64,000 nucleotides of DNA from Lachnoclostridium phytofermentans (GTDB taxonomy: Bacteria > Bacillota > Clostridia > Lachnospirales > Lachnospiraceae): contig NZ_JPOF01000003.1 of NCBI RefSeq assembly GCF_000733755.1, forward strand, positions 372,001 through 436,000, in the 5' to 3' direction. Below, piece after piece: positions 1-7,607 of this stretch. The translations under genes and the position numbers were made by a program. Below the pieces are notes generated by a model. The model was not told where the DNA came from. It saw only the letters and a program-made list of their open reading frames with translations, and made no database searches. Within the stretch, counting starts at the first letter, position 1. Each line of letters starts with the position of its first letter.

Positions 1-155
1 ACATATTCGCGGATATTCCCTATACCTGCTCCAGTATCTACTAATGCAGCTTTATTGTTACCAATAATCAAATAACACAACTCATTTCCTATTCCAATAA
101 TTCTTATAATACCTTTATAAAACTGTTCATGATGAAAATATTCTTGACGATTCAT
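1..155 (-). CDS. Metallo-beta-lactamase-fold hydrolase, N-terminus (cut by window edge)
   Basis: The minus strand opens with ATG at 155, preceded by GGAG eight bases upstream, and reads 51 codons to the window edge. The peptide begins MNRQEYFHHEQFYKG and contains a hydrophobic strand followed by AALVDTGAGIG. That is the typical first strand pair of metallo-beta-lactamase-fold hydrolases (xALxDTGxG). The metal-binding HxHxDH motif would lie beyond the window, so substrate and activity cannot be judged. The fold is inferred from this short motif only. Confidence 0.6.
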   Translation of the reverse strand, partial: MNRQEYFHHEQFYKGIIRIIGIGNELCYLIIGNNKAALVDTGAGIGNIREY

Positions 156-364
156 ATGATCTCTCCAGTTGTAATTTTTATATAAAATTATTATCGTTCC
201 ATCAAGTCGATAAATAATATTACTTAATTGGCTTATTATACCAATTTTTAGACTAAAACTCAACCAATATGAAAAGTGTATCTCTACACATTTGAAGAAA
301 TGTACACCTTCATTATGTTGATAACAAACTTGTCAGAATTCCAGTAAGGAAAATAACCACCAGA

Positions 365-950
365 ATGCTGAATGATTTTCCGAATGATTCCATTGCCACA
401 TTTAAGCTTTCACGAAAAGAATTTAATACATGAAAACTATCTTAAATGCAGTCTTTCAGATTGCATTGGATAAGGAACTTCTATCGGTAAATCCACTACT
501 TAACGCACATACGGATGTTAAATTCCACTCTATTCAGAAGAAAAAGGATGGTTCCAGACTATATCTTGAAAAAGAAAAGAAACCCCCTTGAAGAATTTCT
601 TTATCAGAAAGGGACTATAGAAGCCTATACGATTCTGATGGACTTCCAAATCGGTGAGGTGAAAAAGTTTTCACCTGACAGTAAGTACTTGTTTACACAG
701 TCAAACGGTAAAAGAATGACGAGCAGAAGCTTCAACTATTGGCTTGAGAAGTATTGCAGAGAAGCCGAAGTACCGTTTACGATCAGTCATTGTATCCAAA
801 GAACCTTTTACAGCAGATTGTATGCAGAAGCATGCCGTTAGAGGAAACCAGAGTGTATATGGGGCATGAAGATACTGAAACTACAAAAGCTATATCTACA
901 ATTACAATGAAATCGAAAAGAATCGTGCCTATATGGACAAAACATTATAG
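365..950 (+). pseudogene. Tyrosine recombinase (integrase) remnant, multiply frameshifted
   Basis: Successive reading frames carry successive pieces of one tyrosine recombinase. Frame 2 from 365 reads into SRKEFNT. Frame 1 from 430 gives MKTILNAVFQIALDKE, the usual core-binding/catalytic joint. Frame 2 resumes near 570-841 with ISHCIQRTFYSRLYAEA, the HxxR box. Frame 1 then gives PLEETRVYMGHEDTETTK, the GH box, and the third frame ends in YIYNYNEIEKNRAYMDKTL before the stop at 948-950. The catalytic Tyr region is therefore recognisable, but at least four frame changes make the gene dead. The N-terminal half is missing. The 3' end lies 93 bases from the 3' end of a tRNA-Gly, the usual position for an integrase that used the tRNA as its attachment site. 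Confidence 0.8.
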
Positions 951-991
951 CGGTTCGAGTACGTAAAAGGATGTTGCACACATTATTTTAA

Positions 992-1029
992 GAAAAAAAA
1001 ACAGGAAAGCTCCTTTACTAGCTTTCCTG
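992..1029 (-). terminator. Rho-independent terminator after tRNA-Gly
   Basis: Read on the minus strand, AGGAAAGCT pairs with AGCTTTCCT around an 8-base loop and is followed by a run of nine T. It lies just downstream of the tRNA. Confidence 0.8.
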
Positions 1030-1042
1030 CCCTTTTCAATTA

Positions 1043-1114
1043 AGCACGAGACGGGATTCGAACCCGCGACCCTCGCCTTGGCAAGGCGATACTCCACCAC
1101 TGAGCCACTCGTGC
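1043..1114 (-). tRNA. tRNA-Gly (anticodon GCC)
   Basis: On the minus strand a cloverleaf is clear. The acceptor stem GCACGAG pairs with CTCGTGC, the D arm contains GGCTCAGTGGTGGAG, the anticodon arm has the loop CTTGCCAAG (anticodon GCC, glycine), and the T arm contains GGGTTCGAATCCC. CCA is not encoded; the discriminator base is T. An identical gene lies on the plus strand at 39631-39702, so the two form a 38-kb-spaced inverted repeat. Confidence 0.95.
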
Positions 1115-1157
1115 ATTTCATATTCTATTCATTCGCCGTTTGCCGAATGCAAGATAT

Positions 1158-1186
1158 ATGATACTATAGGATTATGTTTTTGTCAA
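1158..1186 (-). promoter_or_regulatory. Sigma-A type promoter of tRNA-Gly
   Basis: On the minus strand TTGACA (1181-1186) is followed after 17 bases by TATCAT (1158-1163), 44 bases before the tRNA 5' end. Confidence 0.75.
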
Positions 1187-1221
1187 TGCTCTTTTATAAC
1201 TTTTTTATTACCACTTTATGG

Positions 1222-1938
1222 TTATTTTAATTGCTCTTTTAACAGTCTAAAATCACTTCGATGATAATCAATTAATCCTTCTTCCTTTAACTTACTTAAC
1301 TCATTTGACATGGCACTTCGGTCTACACATAAATAGTCCGCTAGCTCCTGGCGATTAAAAGGTACTGAAAAAATCTTACTATTGCTCTTAGCCGCTTGTT
1401 CGGATAAATAAGATAATAATTTATCTCTTGTTGAACGTTTTGTCATATGTTCCATCTTCTGAGTTAGTAATACATTTTTCACCGCAAGAATCTTCATCAT
1501 ATTTTGAATGAGACTAGTATGAAAATAACAGGAACTAGAGCATGTAGTTACAATACGACGATAATCAAGAAACATTACCGTACAGTCTGTAATCGCTACT
1601 ACCTGAAATGGTAACCTCTGTGATTCTGCACAAGCAAACGCCTCGGCAAACATATCGCCAACCTCAAGATTTGATAAAATATTTCGATTTCCCATAATAT
1701 CTTCACGTATGATCTGTCCTCTGCCAGATAATATAATTCCAAGGTGAGAAATCACCTCTCCTGCTCTTAATATTGTCTCATTTTTTAAAAATGTTTTCTT
1801 TTTTGCTTGAAGGCATGCAAACATACTTCCAATATCTTTCTGATCAATCCCTTGAAATAATGATATCTTACTAAGTAAACCAATATTTGATCCTAAATCC
1901 ATTGGAATTATACCGCTTATACTATCTTTTTGTTTCAT
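1222..1938 (-). CDS. Crp/Fnr-family transcriptional regulator
   Basis: A 238-residue protein with a cyclic-nucleotide-binding-type beta-barrel (about residues 25-145, with LGIILSGRGQII and VGDMFAEA) and a C-terminal winged helix (about 165-235) whose recognition helix region is RQELADYLCVDRSAMSNEL. There is no obvious cysteine cluster for an Fnr-type FeS centre at the N-terminus, although several scattered cysteines exist. It is divergent from the ferredoxin at 2465 across a 526-base AT-rich gap. Crp/Fnr regulators next to ferredoxin-like genes in clostridia often answer nitrosative or redox stress (for example next to hcp). That role is an inference here, since hcp is absent from the window. 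Confidence 0.85.
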   Translation of the reverse strand: MKQKDSISGIIPMDLGSNIGLLSKISLFQGIDQKDIGSMFACLQAKKKTFLKNETILRAGEVISHLGIILSGRGQIIREDIMGNRNILSNLEVGDMFAEAFACAESQRLPFQVVAITDCTVMFLDYRRIVTTCSSSCYFHTSLIQNMMKILAVKNVLLTQKMEHMTKRSTRDKLLSYLSEQAAKSNSKIFSVPFNRQELADYLCVDRSAMSNELSKLKEEGLIDYHRSDFRLLKEQLK

Positions 1939-2464
1939 CCTATGCCAAACCCCTTCCTACAGTTTACTGTTGATTATGAAAATATCTTTCAGTACTAAAT
2001 TATCCTAATTATTTGAGATTGTTCGTATATAGAATTTTATGACAACAATTCATTGCATTTACAATATGTTTGTTTACAATTGCAATATAATTGATATTAT
2101 CATTTATTAATAGCATTAATCCTGTGATTAGTATTTACAATTTGATTTATGTTATTTGCAATTTGATTTATGGTTTTATAGTTTCATTAATGACTTCTCT
2201 ATCTTCAAGTTCGTACTCAACGATTCCCTTATACTATTACAGGCTTGCGATATAACTTGATTACGTTATTACAATCTTACAAGTTAATATAACAAGATTA
2301 CCATAATGCATTTTTCAATAATGTAAGAATACAGTATTACATTAATACTAATCGATTATTGTTGTTTTTACAACAGACTTTTTTCAAATGATATCATAAA
2401 CTATATCCATAACACGATTGATTTGAAATGACATTATTTATATTATATATTTTGGAGGGGTATT
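1939..2464. other. AT-rich divergent intergenic region
   Basis: This 526-base gap between the Crp/Fnr gene and the ferredoxin contains no supportable ORF. It has several short TTACAA/TTGTAA-type half-sites (for example around 2075-2095 and 2360-2375) that could be regulator sites, but no clean palindrome decides one. The ferredoxin ribosome site GGAGGGG is at its right end. Confidence 0.4.
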
Positions 2465-3190
2465 ATGATAAGAACAATTATAAAAATTGATGAAGAGGCT
2501 TGTAACGGCTGTGGACTATGTGCAAGTGCCTGCAAAGAAGGTGCTATTGTTATGGTAAATGGTAAAGCTAAATTATTACGTGATGATTATTGCGATGGTC
2601 TTGGAAACTGTCTACCAGTGTGTCCGACTGGAGCGATTACCTTTGAAGAAAGAGATACCGTTGCCTTTGATGAAGAAGCGGTAATGAAACACATGGCTAA
2701 TCTATCCGTGAATAAACAACAAGAGCATGATGTAGCAAAGGAAGCAAAGCCTTGTAGTTGCCTTTCCAGTGCGGCAAAGGTCTTAGCTCCCCATACAATG
2801 ATGAACCATAACGTTGAAATAGAAAGTAATCTACGTCAATGGCCAGTCCAAATAAAATTAGTTCCTGTAAATGCACCTTACTTTGAACAAGCAAATCTAT
2901 TAATTGCAGCGGATTGCACCGCTTATGCTTATGGAAATTTCCATAACCATTTTATGAAAAACCGCATCACTTTGATAGGATGTCCGAAGCTTGATGAGGT
3001 GGATTATACCGAAAAACTTACTGCAATACTTGTAAATAATAATATCAAGAGTGTTCATGTGGTACGTATGGAAGTCCCTTGTTGTAGAGGTATTGAGATG
3101 GCTGTAAAACAAGCCTTAAAGATGAGTGGAAAGTTTATTCCATGGCAAATAACTGTAATTGGAACCGACGGTTCTATCTTAGAGGATTAA
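2465..3190 (+). CDS. 2[4Fe-4S] ferredoxin-domain protein
   Basis: A 241-residue iron-sulfur protein. Residues 13-25 (CNGCGLCASACKE) give a canonical CxxCxxCxxxC cluster motif. Residues about 42-56 (CDGLGNCLPVCPTG) give a second, variant motif with a longer first spacing. The C-terminal 150 residues contain further conserved-looking cysteines (CSCLSS, GCPKLD, PCCRGIEMAVKQAL) typical of the clostridial 4Fe-4S family found beside Crp/Fnr regulators and hydroxylamine reductase. The start ATG follows TTTGGAGGGG. It probably acts as a cytoplasmic electron carrier or sensor under control of the divergent regulator. The partner oxidoreductase is unknown. Confidence 0.85.
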   Translation: MIRTIIKIDEEACNGCGLCASACKEGAIVMVNGKAKLLRDDYCDGLGNCLPVCPTGAITFEERDTVAFDEEAVMKHMANLSVNKQQEHDVAKEAKPCSCLSSAAKVLAPHTMMNHNVEIESNLRQWPVQIKLVPVNAPYFEQANLLIAADCTAYAYGNFHNHFMKNRITLIGCPKLDEVDYTEKLTAILVNNNIKSVHVVRMEVPCCRGIEMAVKQALKMSGKFIPWQITVIGTDGSILED

Positions 3191-3257
3191 CCTTACAATG
3201 AATATTTATTTATTCAATTATTACGCACACTTTACTATCATTTTCTCTTTTAATACC

Positions 3258-3308
3258 AAAAAGCAAGCTGTTATCAATTTCATTTTCCTTGATAACAGCT
3301 TGCTTTTT
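3258..3308. terminator. Bidirectional rho-independent terminator
   Basis: AAAAAGCAAGCTGTTATCAA pairs perfectly with TTGATAACAGCTTGCTTTTT, with T runs on both strands. It serves the ferredoxin (plus) and the small ORF at 3316 (minus). Confidence 0.9.
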
Positions 3309-3315
3309 TGTCGTA

Positions 3316-3480
3316 TTATTTTGATTGCCCTCTTACTCCTAAGGAGCTTTTATTAATCACTTGATTATTTCGTCCTTTACTATTATTATTCTTTCCATTA
3401 TTGGCTCCTGTAAAGGAACTGGAGTTCTTTGACTTAAATATCTGGCTTAAATCCACGTTACTTTTATTCTTATTTCCCAT
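3316..3480 (-). CDS. Small basic Asn/Ser/Lys-rich protein, unknown function
   Basis: A 54-residue ORF, MGNKNKSNVDLSQIF and onwards, very rich in Asn, Lys and Ser, with no hydrophobic segment. The ATG at 3480 has AGGAGG seven bases upstream. The upstream ATG at 3486 is only one base from the same ribosome site and is therefore unlikely. A terminator follows immediately. I do not recognise the family; composition suggests a disordered, possibly nucleic-acid-binding or spore-associated small protein, but nothing proves this. Confidence 0.6.
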   Translation of the reverse strand: MGNKNKSNVDLSQIFKSKNSSSFTGANNGKNNNSKGRNNQVINKSSLGVRGQSK

Positions 3481-3639
3481 ACCCATACCTCCTAATTTAA
3501 CCATTAGATATTTTATATAAATTTCCACTCGTTACTACTCAGTGTCTTATAATCATTCTAACCGATAACGAATCTTATCAACTACATAAATTCAACAATT
3601 ATAAACATCCTTTCGTGGAAATTTACTTACTCTTATTAA

Positions 3640-3790
3640 AAAAAAAGCAAAGAGCTACATCCATTCTAGGCATTGCATGCATCCTTTGATTGTTGATGCC
3701 ATATCTACCCAGACATGATACTTCGCCGCACTTTCCTAGGTTTCGTACGCATCCCTCGGAAATTACATATTTAAAGTAACTGTGGTACAC
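3640..3790 (-). ncRNA. Possible structured RNA element (unassigned)
   Basis: On the minus strand two related blocks of about 25 bases, RGGATGCRTRCRA and then CCTAGRA, occur roughly 90 bases apart (near 3740-3765 and 3660-3690). Each is within local inverted repeats, and the segment ends in GGATGTAGCTCTTTGC followed by nine T. The GC content is above the flanks. I cannot match it to a riboswitch class, and no gene directly follows on this strand except the small ORF ending at 3316. Confidence 0.3.
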
Positions 3791-3802
3791 TTTATTATAT
3801 AT

Positions 3803-3834
3803 AAAAAAGCATCTCTGATATTTTCAGAAATGCT
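3803..3834 (-). terminator. Terminator of the short 3.8-4.0 kb transcript
   Basis: On the minus strand AGCATTTCTGA pairs with TCAGAGATGCT (one mismatch) and is followed by six T. Confidence 0.75.
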
Positions 3835-3879
3835 ATCGTCCCTCTTACATTCACATAAACATTCTTTGTTAAGAATGAC

Positions 3880-3948
3880 TTATCGTAAAATGATATCCAC
3901 TTGTGAACAACAAACATTCTGAATTGATATGCGTATGATATTTACCAT
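3880..3948 (-). CDS. 22-codon mini-ORF with sequestered start
   Basis: ATG at 3948 follows AAAGGGGTGAACAAC and opens a 22-codon reading frame to TAA at 3880-3882 (MVNIIRISIQNVCCSQVDIILR in two halves: MVNIIRISIQNV then CCSQVDIILR). It lies in its own transcription unit: a perfect promoter 39 bases upstream and a terminator 46 bases downstream. A 10-base perfect inverted repeat (3903-3912 with 3948-3957) pairs the ribosome site and start with the region encoding Cys-Cys-Ser. It is either a small protein, a regulatory leader peptide, or the coding part of a dual-function sRNA. Function is unknown. Confidence 0.5.
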   Translation of the reverse strand: MVNIIRISIQNVCCSQVDIILR

Positions 3949-3986
3949 GTTGTTCACCCCTTTCGAGAAAGATGCCATTTTTTTCT

Positions 3987-4015
3987 ACTATACTCTTTTC
4001 ATTTTTTTATGTCAA
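3987..4015 (-). promoter_or_regulatory. Strong sigma-A type promoter for mini-ORF transcript
   Basis: On the minus strand TTGACA (4010-4015), a 17-base spacer and TATAGT (3987-3992) match the consensus almost perfectly. Confidence 0.8.
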
Positions 4016-4279
4016 GTGTTTCTTCTTCCTTATTATATAGTGGAGATATTGGAGGATGGGATCTCTATCACAACTTAATTCTGACCGATTAACTATAGAT
4101 AACTACGCAATATACTCGCTTTAGGAAATACCTGTAGAGCATAGCAACTTATTAATGACCCATTATTTTTTATGCTATTTTTTTGACGACTAATATATTG
4201 ATTTCAAGTAATCATATAATGTATAATGTTGCTATATATTTGGTTGGAAATTGTTTACGATTGCATAACAGAATAGGCG

Positions 4280-4753
4280 GTGATAGCTCTTTTGATTGAA
4301 ATGAAAGTTTATAACATCGAATTACAACAAGATATTGACCAGTTTTTTGAAAAATGTTTTACTGATTTAAGGTGGAGTTATGAGCCAAATGGGCGACACT
4401 CAGATATTGCTAATATACAAAATAGTTATATGTCAAACGGTTGCTTCTGGTGTATTTATGATGATAGCCGGCTCATTGGCACAGTTGCTGTTAGAGCAAT
4501 TGATACAAAGAATGAAATCGCGGAATTAAAAAGGCTTTATGTTTTAAAAGAAGAACAAGGAAATGGTTATGGAAGTATGCTTTTTAAAACGGCTTTAAAT
4601 TATGCAAGAGAAAGCAAATTTCATAAAATTTGTGCCGATACAAGATATGATAGAGATGCCTCTCAACACTTAATGCGTAAGCATGGTTTTGATGAAGTTT
4701 CCAAATATAATGACAATCAATTTGCTGAGTTGTTTTTTGAGTTAAAATTATAA
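4280..4753 (+). CDS. GNAT-family N-acetyltransferase
   Basis: A GNAT acetyltransferase of up to 157 residues, with the acetyl-CoA pyrophosphate loop EEQGNGYGSMLF (motif A, about residues 94-105) after the strand ELKRLYVL, and the late helix DASQHLMRKHGFDEV. The substrate is unknown. The start is uncertain: GTG at 4280 sits almost on the AGGCGG ribosome site, TTG at 4292 is well spaced from it, and the first ATG (4301, MKVYNIELQQ) has no clear site. The gene is a single unit; nothing upstream suggests an operon. Confidence 0.8.
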   Translation: MIALLIEMKVYNIELQQDIDQFFEKCFTDLRWSYEPNGRHSDIANIQNSYMSNGCFWCIYDDSRLIGTVAVRAIDTKNEIAELKRLYVLKEEQGNGYGSMLFKTALNYARESKFHKICADTRYDRDASQHLMRKHGFDEVSKYNDNQFAELFFELKL

Positions 4754-4924
4754 GGATAAACAATAAGGTTATGTAAGTTAGGTTGGTATACGGTTTTTCA
4801 TTGAAGCAAAGGCGGGAAACGAACTCCCTCATTAATTATTACATTCCACTAAACTGTGGTATAATAATAAACAAAATTCACTACCTGAAACGATAGAACA
4901 ATAGTAATCTTAGGAGGACAGAGC

Positions 4925-5722
4925 ATGAAACTCGGATTTATTGGCTGTGGCAATATGGCAACAGCTATGATTAGTGGCATGATACAAAATCATATCGTAG
5001 AGGCAACGGATATTATTGCATCGGATGCCTCAACACAAGCACTAAAACAAGCAGAAGAAACATTAGGTATTCATACAACTTTAGATAATCTTACTGTAGC
5101 AACTAATGTAGATATTCTTTTTCTATCTGTAAAGCCTCAATTTTATGAGACTGTTATCAAAGAAATAGCACAAGATATCAAGAAAAGTACGATTATAGTC
5201 ACCATTGCAGCTGGACAAAGTTTAAAAAAGGTGGAGTCTTTCTTTGAACGTACCTTAAAATTAATCCGTACTATGCCAAACACTCCAGCTTTAGTATCGG
5301 AAGGTATCACAGCAGTATGCCGAAACGATCAGGTGACAGAGGAAGAATTTACCCTCGTTATGAATCTTTTACGCGGTTTTGGTATCGCGGAAGAAGTACC
5401 GGAGCACCTTATGGATGCTGTTGTTGCGGTAAGTGGTAGCTCACCAGCTTACGTTTTTATATTAATCGAAGCGATGGCGGACGCTGCAGTAGCGGAAGGT
5501 ATGCCAAGAGATAAAGCATATCGTTTTGCTGCTCAAGCTGTACTAGGAAGTGCAAAGATGGTTCTTGAAACTGGGAAACATCCTGGTGCTCTAAAAGATA
5601 TGGTATGCTCTCCTGGGGGAACCACAATTGATGCTGTTAAAAGCTTAGAAAAAACAGGATTTCGAAGCAGTATCATGGAGGCAATGAAAGTCTGTGCTGA
5701 AAAATCTAAGAAATTATCCTAA
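4925..5722 (+). CDS. proC: Pyrroline-5-carboxylate reductase
   Basis: A 265-residue protein catalysing the NAD(P)H-dependent reduction of 1-pyrroline-5-carboxylate to proline, in the cytoplasm. The N-terminal Rossmann motif is GFIGCGNMATAMI (residues 4-16). The middle carries the conserved SVKPQ and RTMPNTPA segments. The C-terminal dimer domain has AVSGSSPAYVF and CSPGGTTIDAV, the ProC signature. Length matches the family. The start ATG follows TTAGGAGGACAGAGC. It stands alone, without proA or proB nearby. Confidence 0.95.
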   Translation: MKLGFIGCGNMATAMISGMIQNHIVEATDIIASDASTQALKQAEETLGIHTTLDNLTVATNVDILFLSVKPQFYETVIKEIAQDIKKSTIIVTIAAGQSLKKVESFFERTLKLIRTMPNTPALVSEGITAVCRNDQVTEEEFTLVMNLLRGFGIAEEVPEHLMDAVVAVSGSSPAYVFILIEAMADAAVAEGMPRDKAYRFAAQAVLGSAKMVLETGKHPGALKDMVCSPGGTTIDAVKSLEKTGFRSSIMEAMKVCAEKSKKLS

Positions 5723-5745
5723 TCTTAACGTGAGATACTAAAAAC

Positions 5746-5799
5746 CCTCCATTATACCACCAGACTTTTGTCTTATGTCATCCTATTAGTAAATGGAGG
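5746..5799 (+). promoter_or_regulatory. Inverted repeat that can mask the merR ribosome site
   Basis: CCTCCATT (5746-5753) is exactly complementary to AATGGAGG (5792-5799), and the latter is the Shine-Dalgarno sequence of the MerR gene starting at 5809. Flanking A and T runs extend the pairing. It may act as a terminator for proC, a translational control hairpin, or both. Confidence 0.5.
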
Positions 5800-5808
5800 T
5801 GTTTTTAG

Positions 5809-6552
5809 ATGAAAACTTATCGTACCACACAAGTTGCAAAATCAATTGGGATTCATCCTAATACCGTACGGCTATACGAAGAGTTGGGGTTAATCTCAAA
5901 ACCAAGTCGTAGAGAAAATGGATATCGTATCTTTACCGACTTCCATATTGAGCAGCTAAAGCTTGCACGTACAGCCTTTCAAATCGAGGTTCTCCAAAAT
6001 GGCTTACGTAAACTTATGATTGAAATCGTAAAAACCACCGCAAATGCTGACTTCGATAAAGCTCTTTTCTTAACCAAGGAATATCTTACGAGGATTAGAC
6101 AAGAACAAAAAAATGCCGAAGAAGCAATTGATATTGTAAATCAGCTATTATCAGGTAGGAAACTTACGAACCCTGTTGCAATGAAACGAAAAGAAGTTTC
6201 TGAGTACTTACAGTTAACAATGGATACTCTTAGGAATTGGGAAATGAATGGACTGCTTACAGTGAAACGCAGGGTAAATGGTTATCGAATCTACACAGAG
6301 GAAGATATCAATCGATTAAAAATTATCCGATCACTCCGATGCGCGAACTATTCCTTAGAATCTATATTAAGGATGTTACATGCATTATCCCATAATCCAA
6401 CCATCAATATTAAGGAAGTCCTTGATACCCCATCTCTAGAGAGTGATATCGTTTCGGTGTGCGATAAGCTGATAAGCTCACTAGAGTCTGCCGAAGCCAA
6501 TGCTATAAAGATGAAATACCAAATTGAATTCATGAAACTTAAATTTTCATAA
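5809..6552 (+). CDS. MerR-type regulator with two HTH domains in one chain
   Basis: A 247-residue protein with two MerR DNA-binding domains. The first (residues 1-70) has TTQVAKSIGIHPNTVRLYEE and ENGYRIFT; the second (about 122-190) has RKEVSEYLQLTMDTLRNWE and VNGYRIYTEEDINRL. They are joined by an alpha-helical segment. Normal MerR proteins have one HTH and dimerise, so this looks like an internal duplication giving a built-in dimer. There is no metal-binding cysteine pattern. It precedes the ABC exporter genes at 6876 and 7594 by a 324-base gap with a terminator, so it may regulate them (inference). Confidence 0.85.
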   Translation: MKTYRTTQVAKSIGIHPNTVRLYEELGLISKPSRRENGYRIFTDFHIEQLKLARTAFQIEVLQNGLRKLMIEIVKTTANADFDKALFLTKEYLTRIRQEQKNAEEAIDIVNQLLSGRKLTNPVAMKRKEVSEYLQLTMDTLRNWEMNGLLTVKRRVNGYRIYTEEDINRLKIIRSLRCANYSLESILRMLHALSHNPTINIKEVLDTPSLESDIVSVCDKLISSLESAEANAIKMKYQIEFMKLKFS

Positions 6553-6564
6553 ACCTTCCACTTT

Positions 6565-6597
6565 AACACCAACCTTTAGGTTGGTGTTATTCTTTTT
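6565..6597 (+). terminator. Rho-independent terminator after MerR gene
   Basis: AACACCAACC pairs with GGTTGGTGTT around TTTA and is followed by a T-rich tail. Confidence 0.85.
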
Positions 6598-6875
6598 ATG
6601 AAACTTAGTGCGATTATAGCGGAGATTACTGTAGAGTGGTGCCGTGGATGACATTGGCTCAAACTTCTGTGTGAATAGGAACGCTTTTGCTCCGAAGAAA
6701 ATCTTAGGCAGCGTTCTTAGATGCCTTAGAATTTCTTTTCACACTTCCAGTCATGCTGCGACTTTATTATAGGAGCAGTTAATCTAGCAAGTTTGTGCGT
6801 GGATGTCGCAGCACAAACTTATGATAAGCACTGAGTGTAACGAAACATTGAAAAGAACAAAAAGGAGGATATTGT
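6598..6875 (+). other. Leader region of ABC exporter with a perfect hairpin
   Basis: This 278-base gap has no ORF. It is more GC-balanced than neighbouring spacers and contains a perfect 10-base stem AAGTTTGTGC / GCACAAACTT (6789-6798 with 6811-6820) about 55 bases before the exporter start. It could be a structured leader. AAAGGAGG, seven bases before the GTG start, closes the region. Confidence 0.4.
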
Positions 6876-7607
6876 GTGGAAATAGTTATTCATGTAAAAC
6901 AGCTTTGTAAATCTTATCATAATATACCAGCTGTTGAAAACGTAAACATCGAAGTGCCTAGAGGAACCATCTTTGGATTACTTGGGGCAAACGGGGCAGG
7001 AAAAAGTACAACCATTGAATGTATCTTAGGAACAAAAAAGCCTGATAGTGGCATAGCTACGATCCTTGGTATGAACCCATTTGCAGACCGCAAGAAACTT
7101 TTTGAGCGGGTGGGTGTGCAATTTCAAGAGGCTGCTTATCAAGAAAAAATTACAGTTGCAGAACTTTGTGAAGAAATTCAATCTCTTTATCAAAATCCCA
7201 CCGATTATAAAGATTTGCTAAAACAGTTTGGTCTTTTTGAGAAATCAAAAAATATGATTAGCGAACTTTCCGGTGGACAGAAACAACGATTATTCGTGAT
7301 TCTTGCTCTCATTCCTAATCCAGAGGTAGTATTTCTTGACGAATTAACCACTGGCCTTGACACCAAGGCGAAACGCGATGTATGGAAATATCTTATGGCA
7401 TTAAAAGAGAAGGGACTTACCATTTTCCTAACTTCCCACTCTATGGAGGAGGTTTCCATCCTTTGTGATAAAATCTGCATACTAAAAAAAGGAAACACGG
7501 TGTTTTATGGAACAGTAGAAGAAGCAATTGAATCAAGCCCCCATCAAAACCTGGAAGAAGCATATCTTTGGTATTCAGAGGAGGAATTTTATAATGAAAA
7601 CATTTAA
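6876..7607 (+). CDS. ABC transporter ATP-binding protein (ABC-2 type exporter)
   Basis: A 243-residue ATPase: Walker A GANGAGKST (about residues 36-44), signature LSGGQKQR, Walker B VVFLDELTTGLD, and the H-loop SHSMEE. The Walker-B-associated segment reads DELTTGLD rather than the usual DEPTxGLD. The GTG start is chosen because AAAGGAGG lies seven bases upstream. Its 3' end overlaps the permease start by 14 bases, so the two are translationally coupled. It energises export of a drug, lipid or peptide; the substrate is not deducible. The upstream MerR protein is a plausible regulator. Confidence 0.9.
   Translation: MEIVIHVKQLCKSYHNIPAVENVNIEVPRGTIFGLLGANGAGKSTTIECILGTKKPDSGIATILGMNPFADRKKLFERVGVQFQEAAYQEKITVAELCEEIQSLYQNPTDYKDLLKQFGLFEKSKNMISELSGGQKQRLFVILALIPNPEVVFLDELTTGLDTKAKRDVWKYLMALKEKGLTIFLTSHSMEEVSILCDKICILKKGNTVFYGTVEEAIESSPHQNLEEAYLWYSEEEFYNENI

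Noticed and set aside
3640-3790. Structured segment considered as a c-di-GMP, purine, SAM or TPP riboswitch
   Set aside because: None of the conserved core sequences of those classes could be found on either strand.
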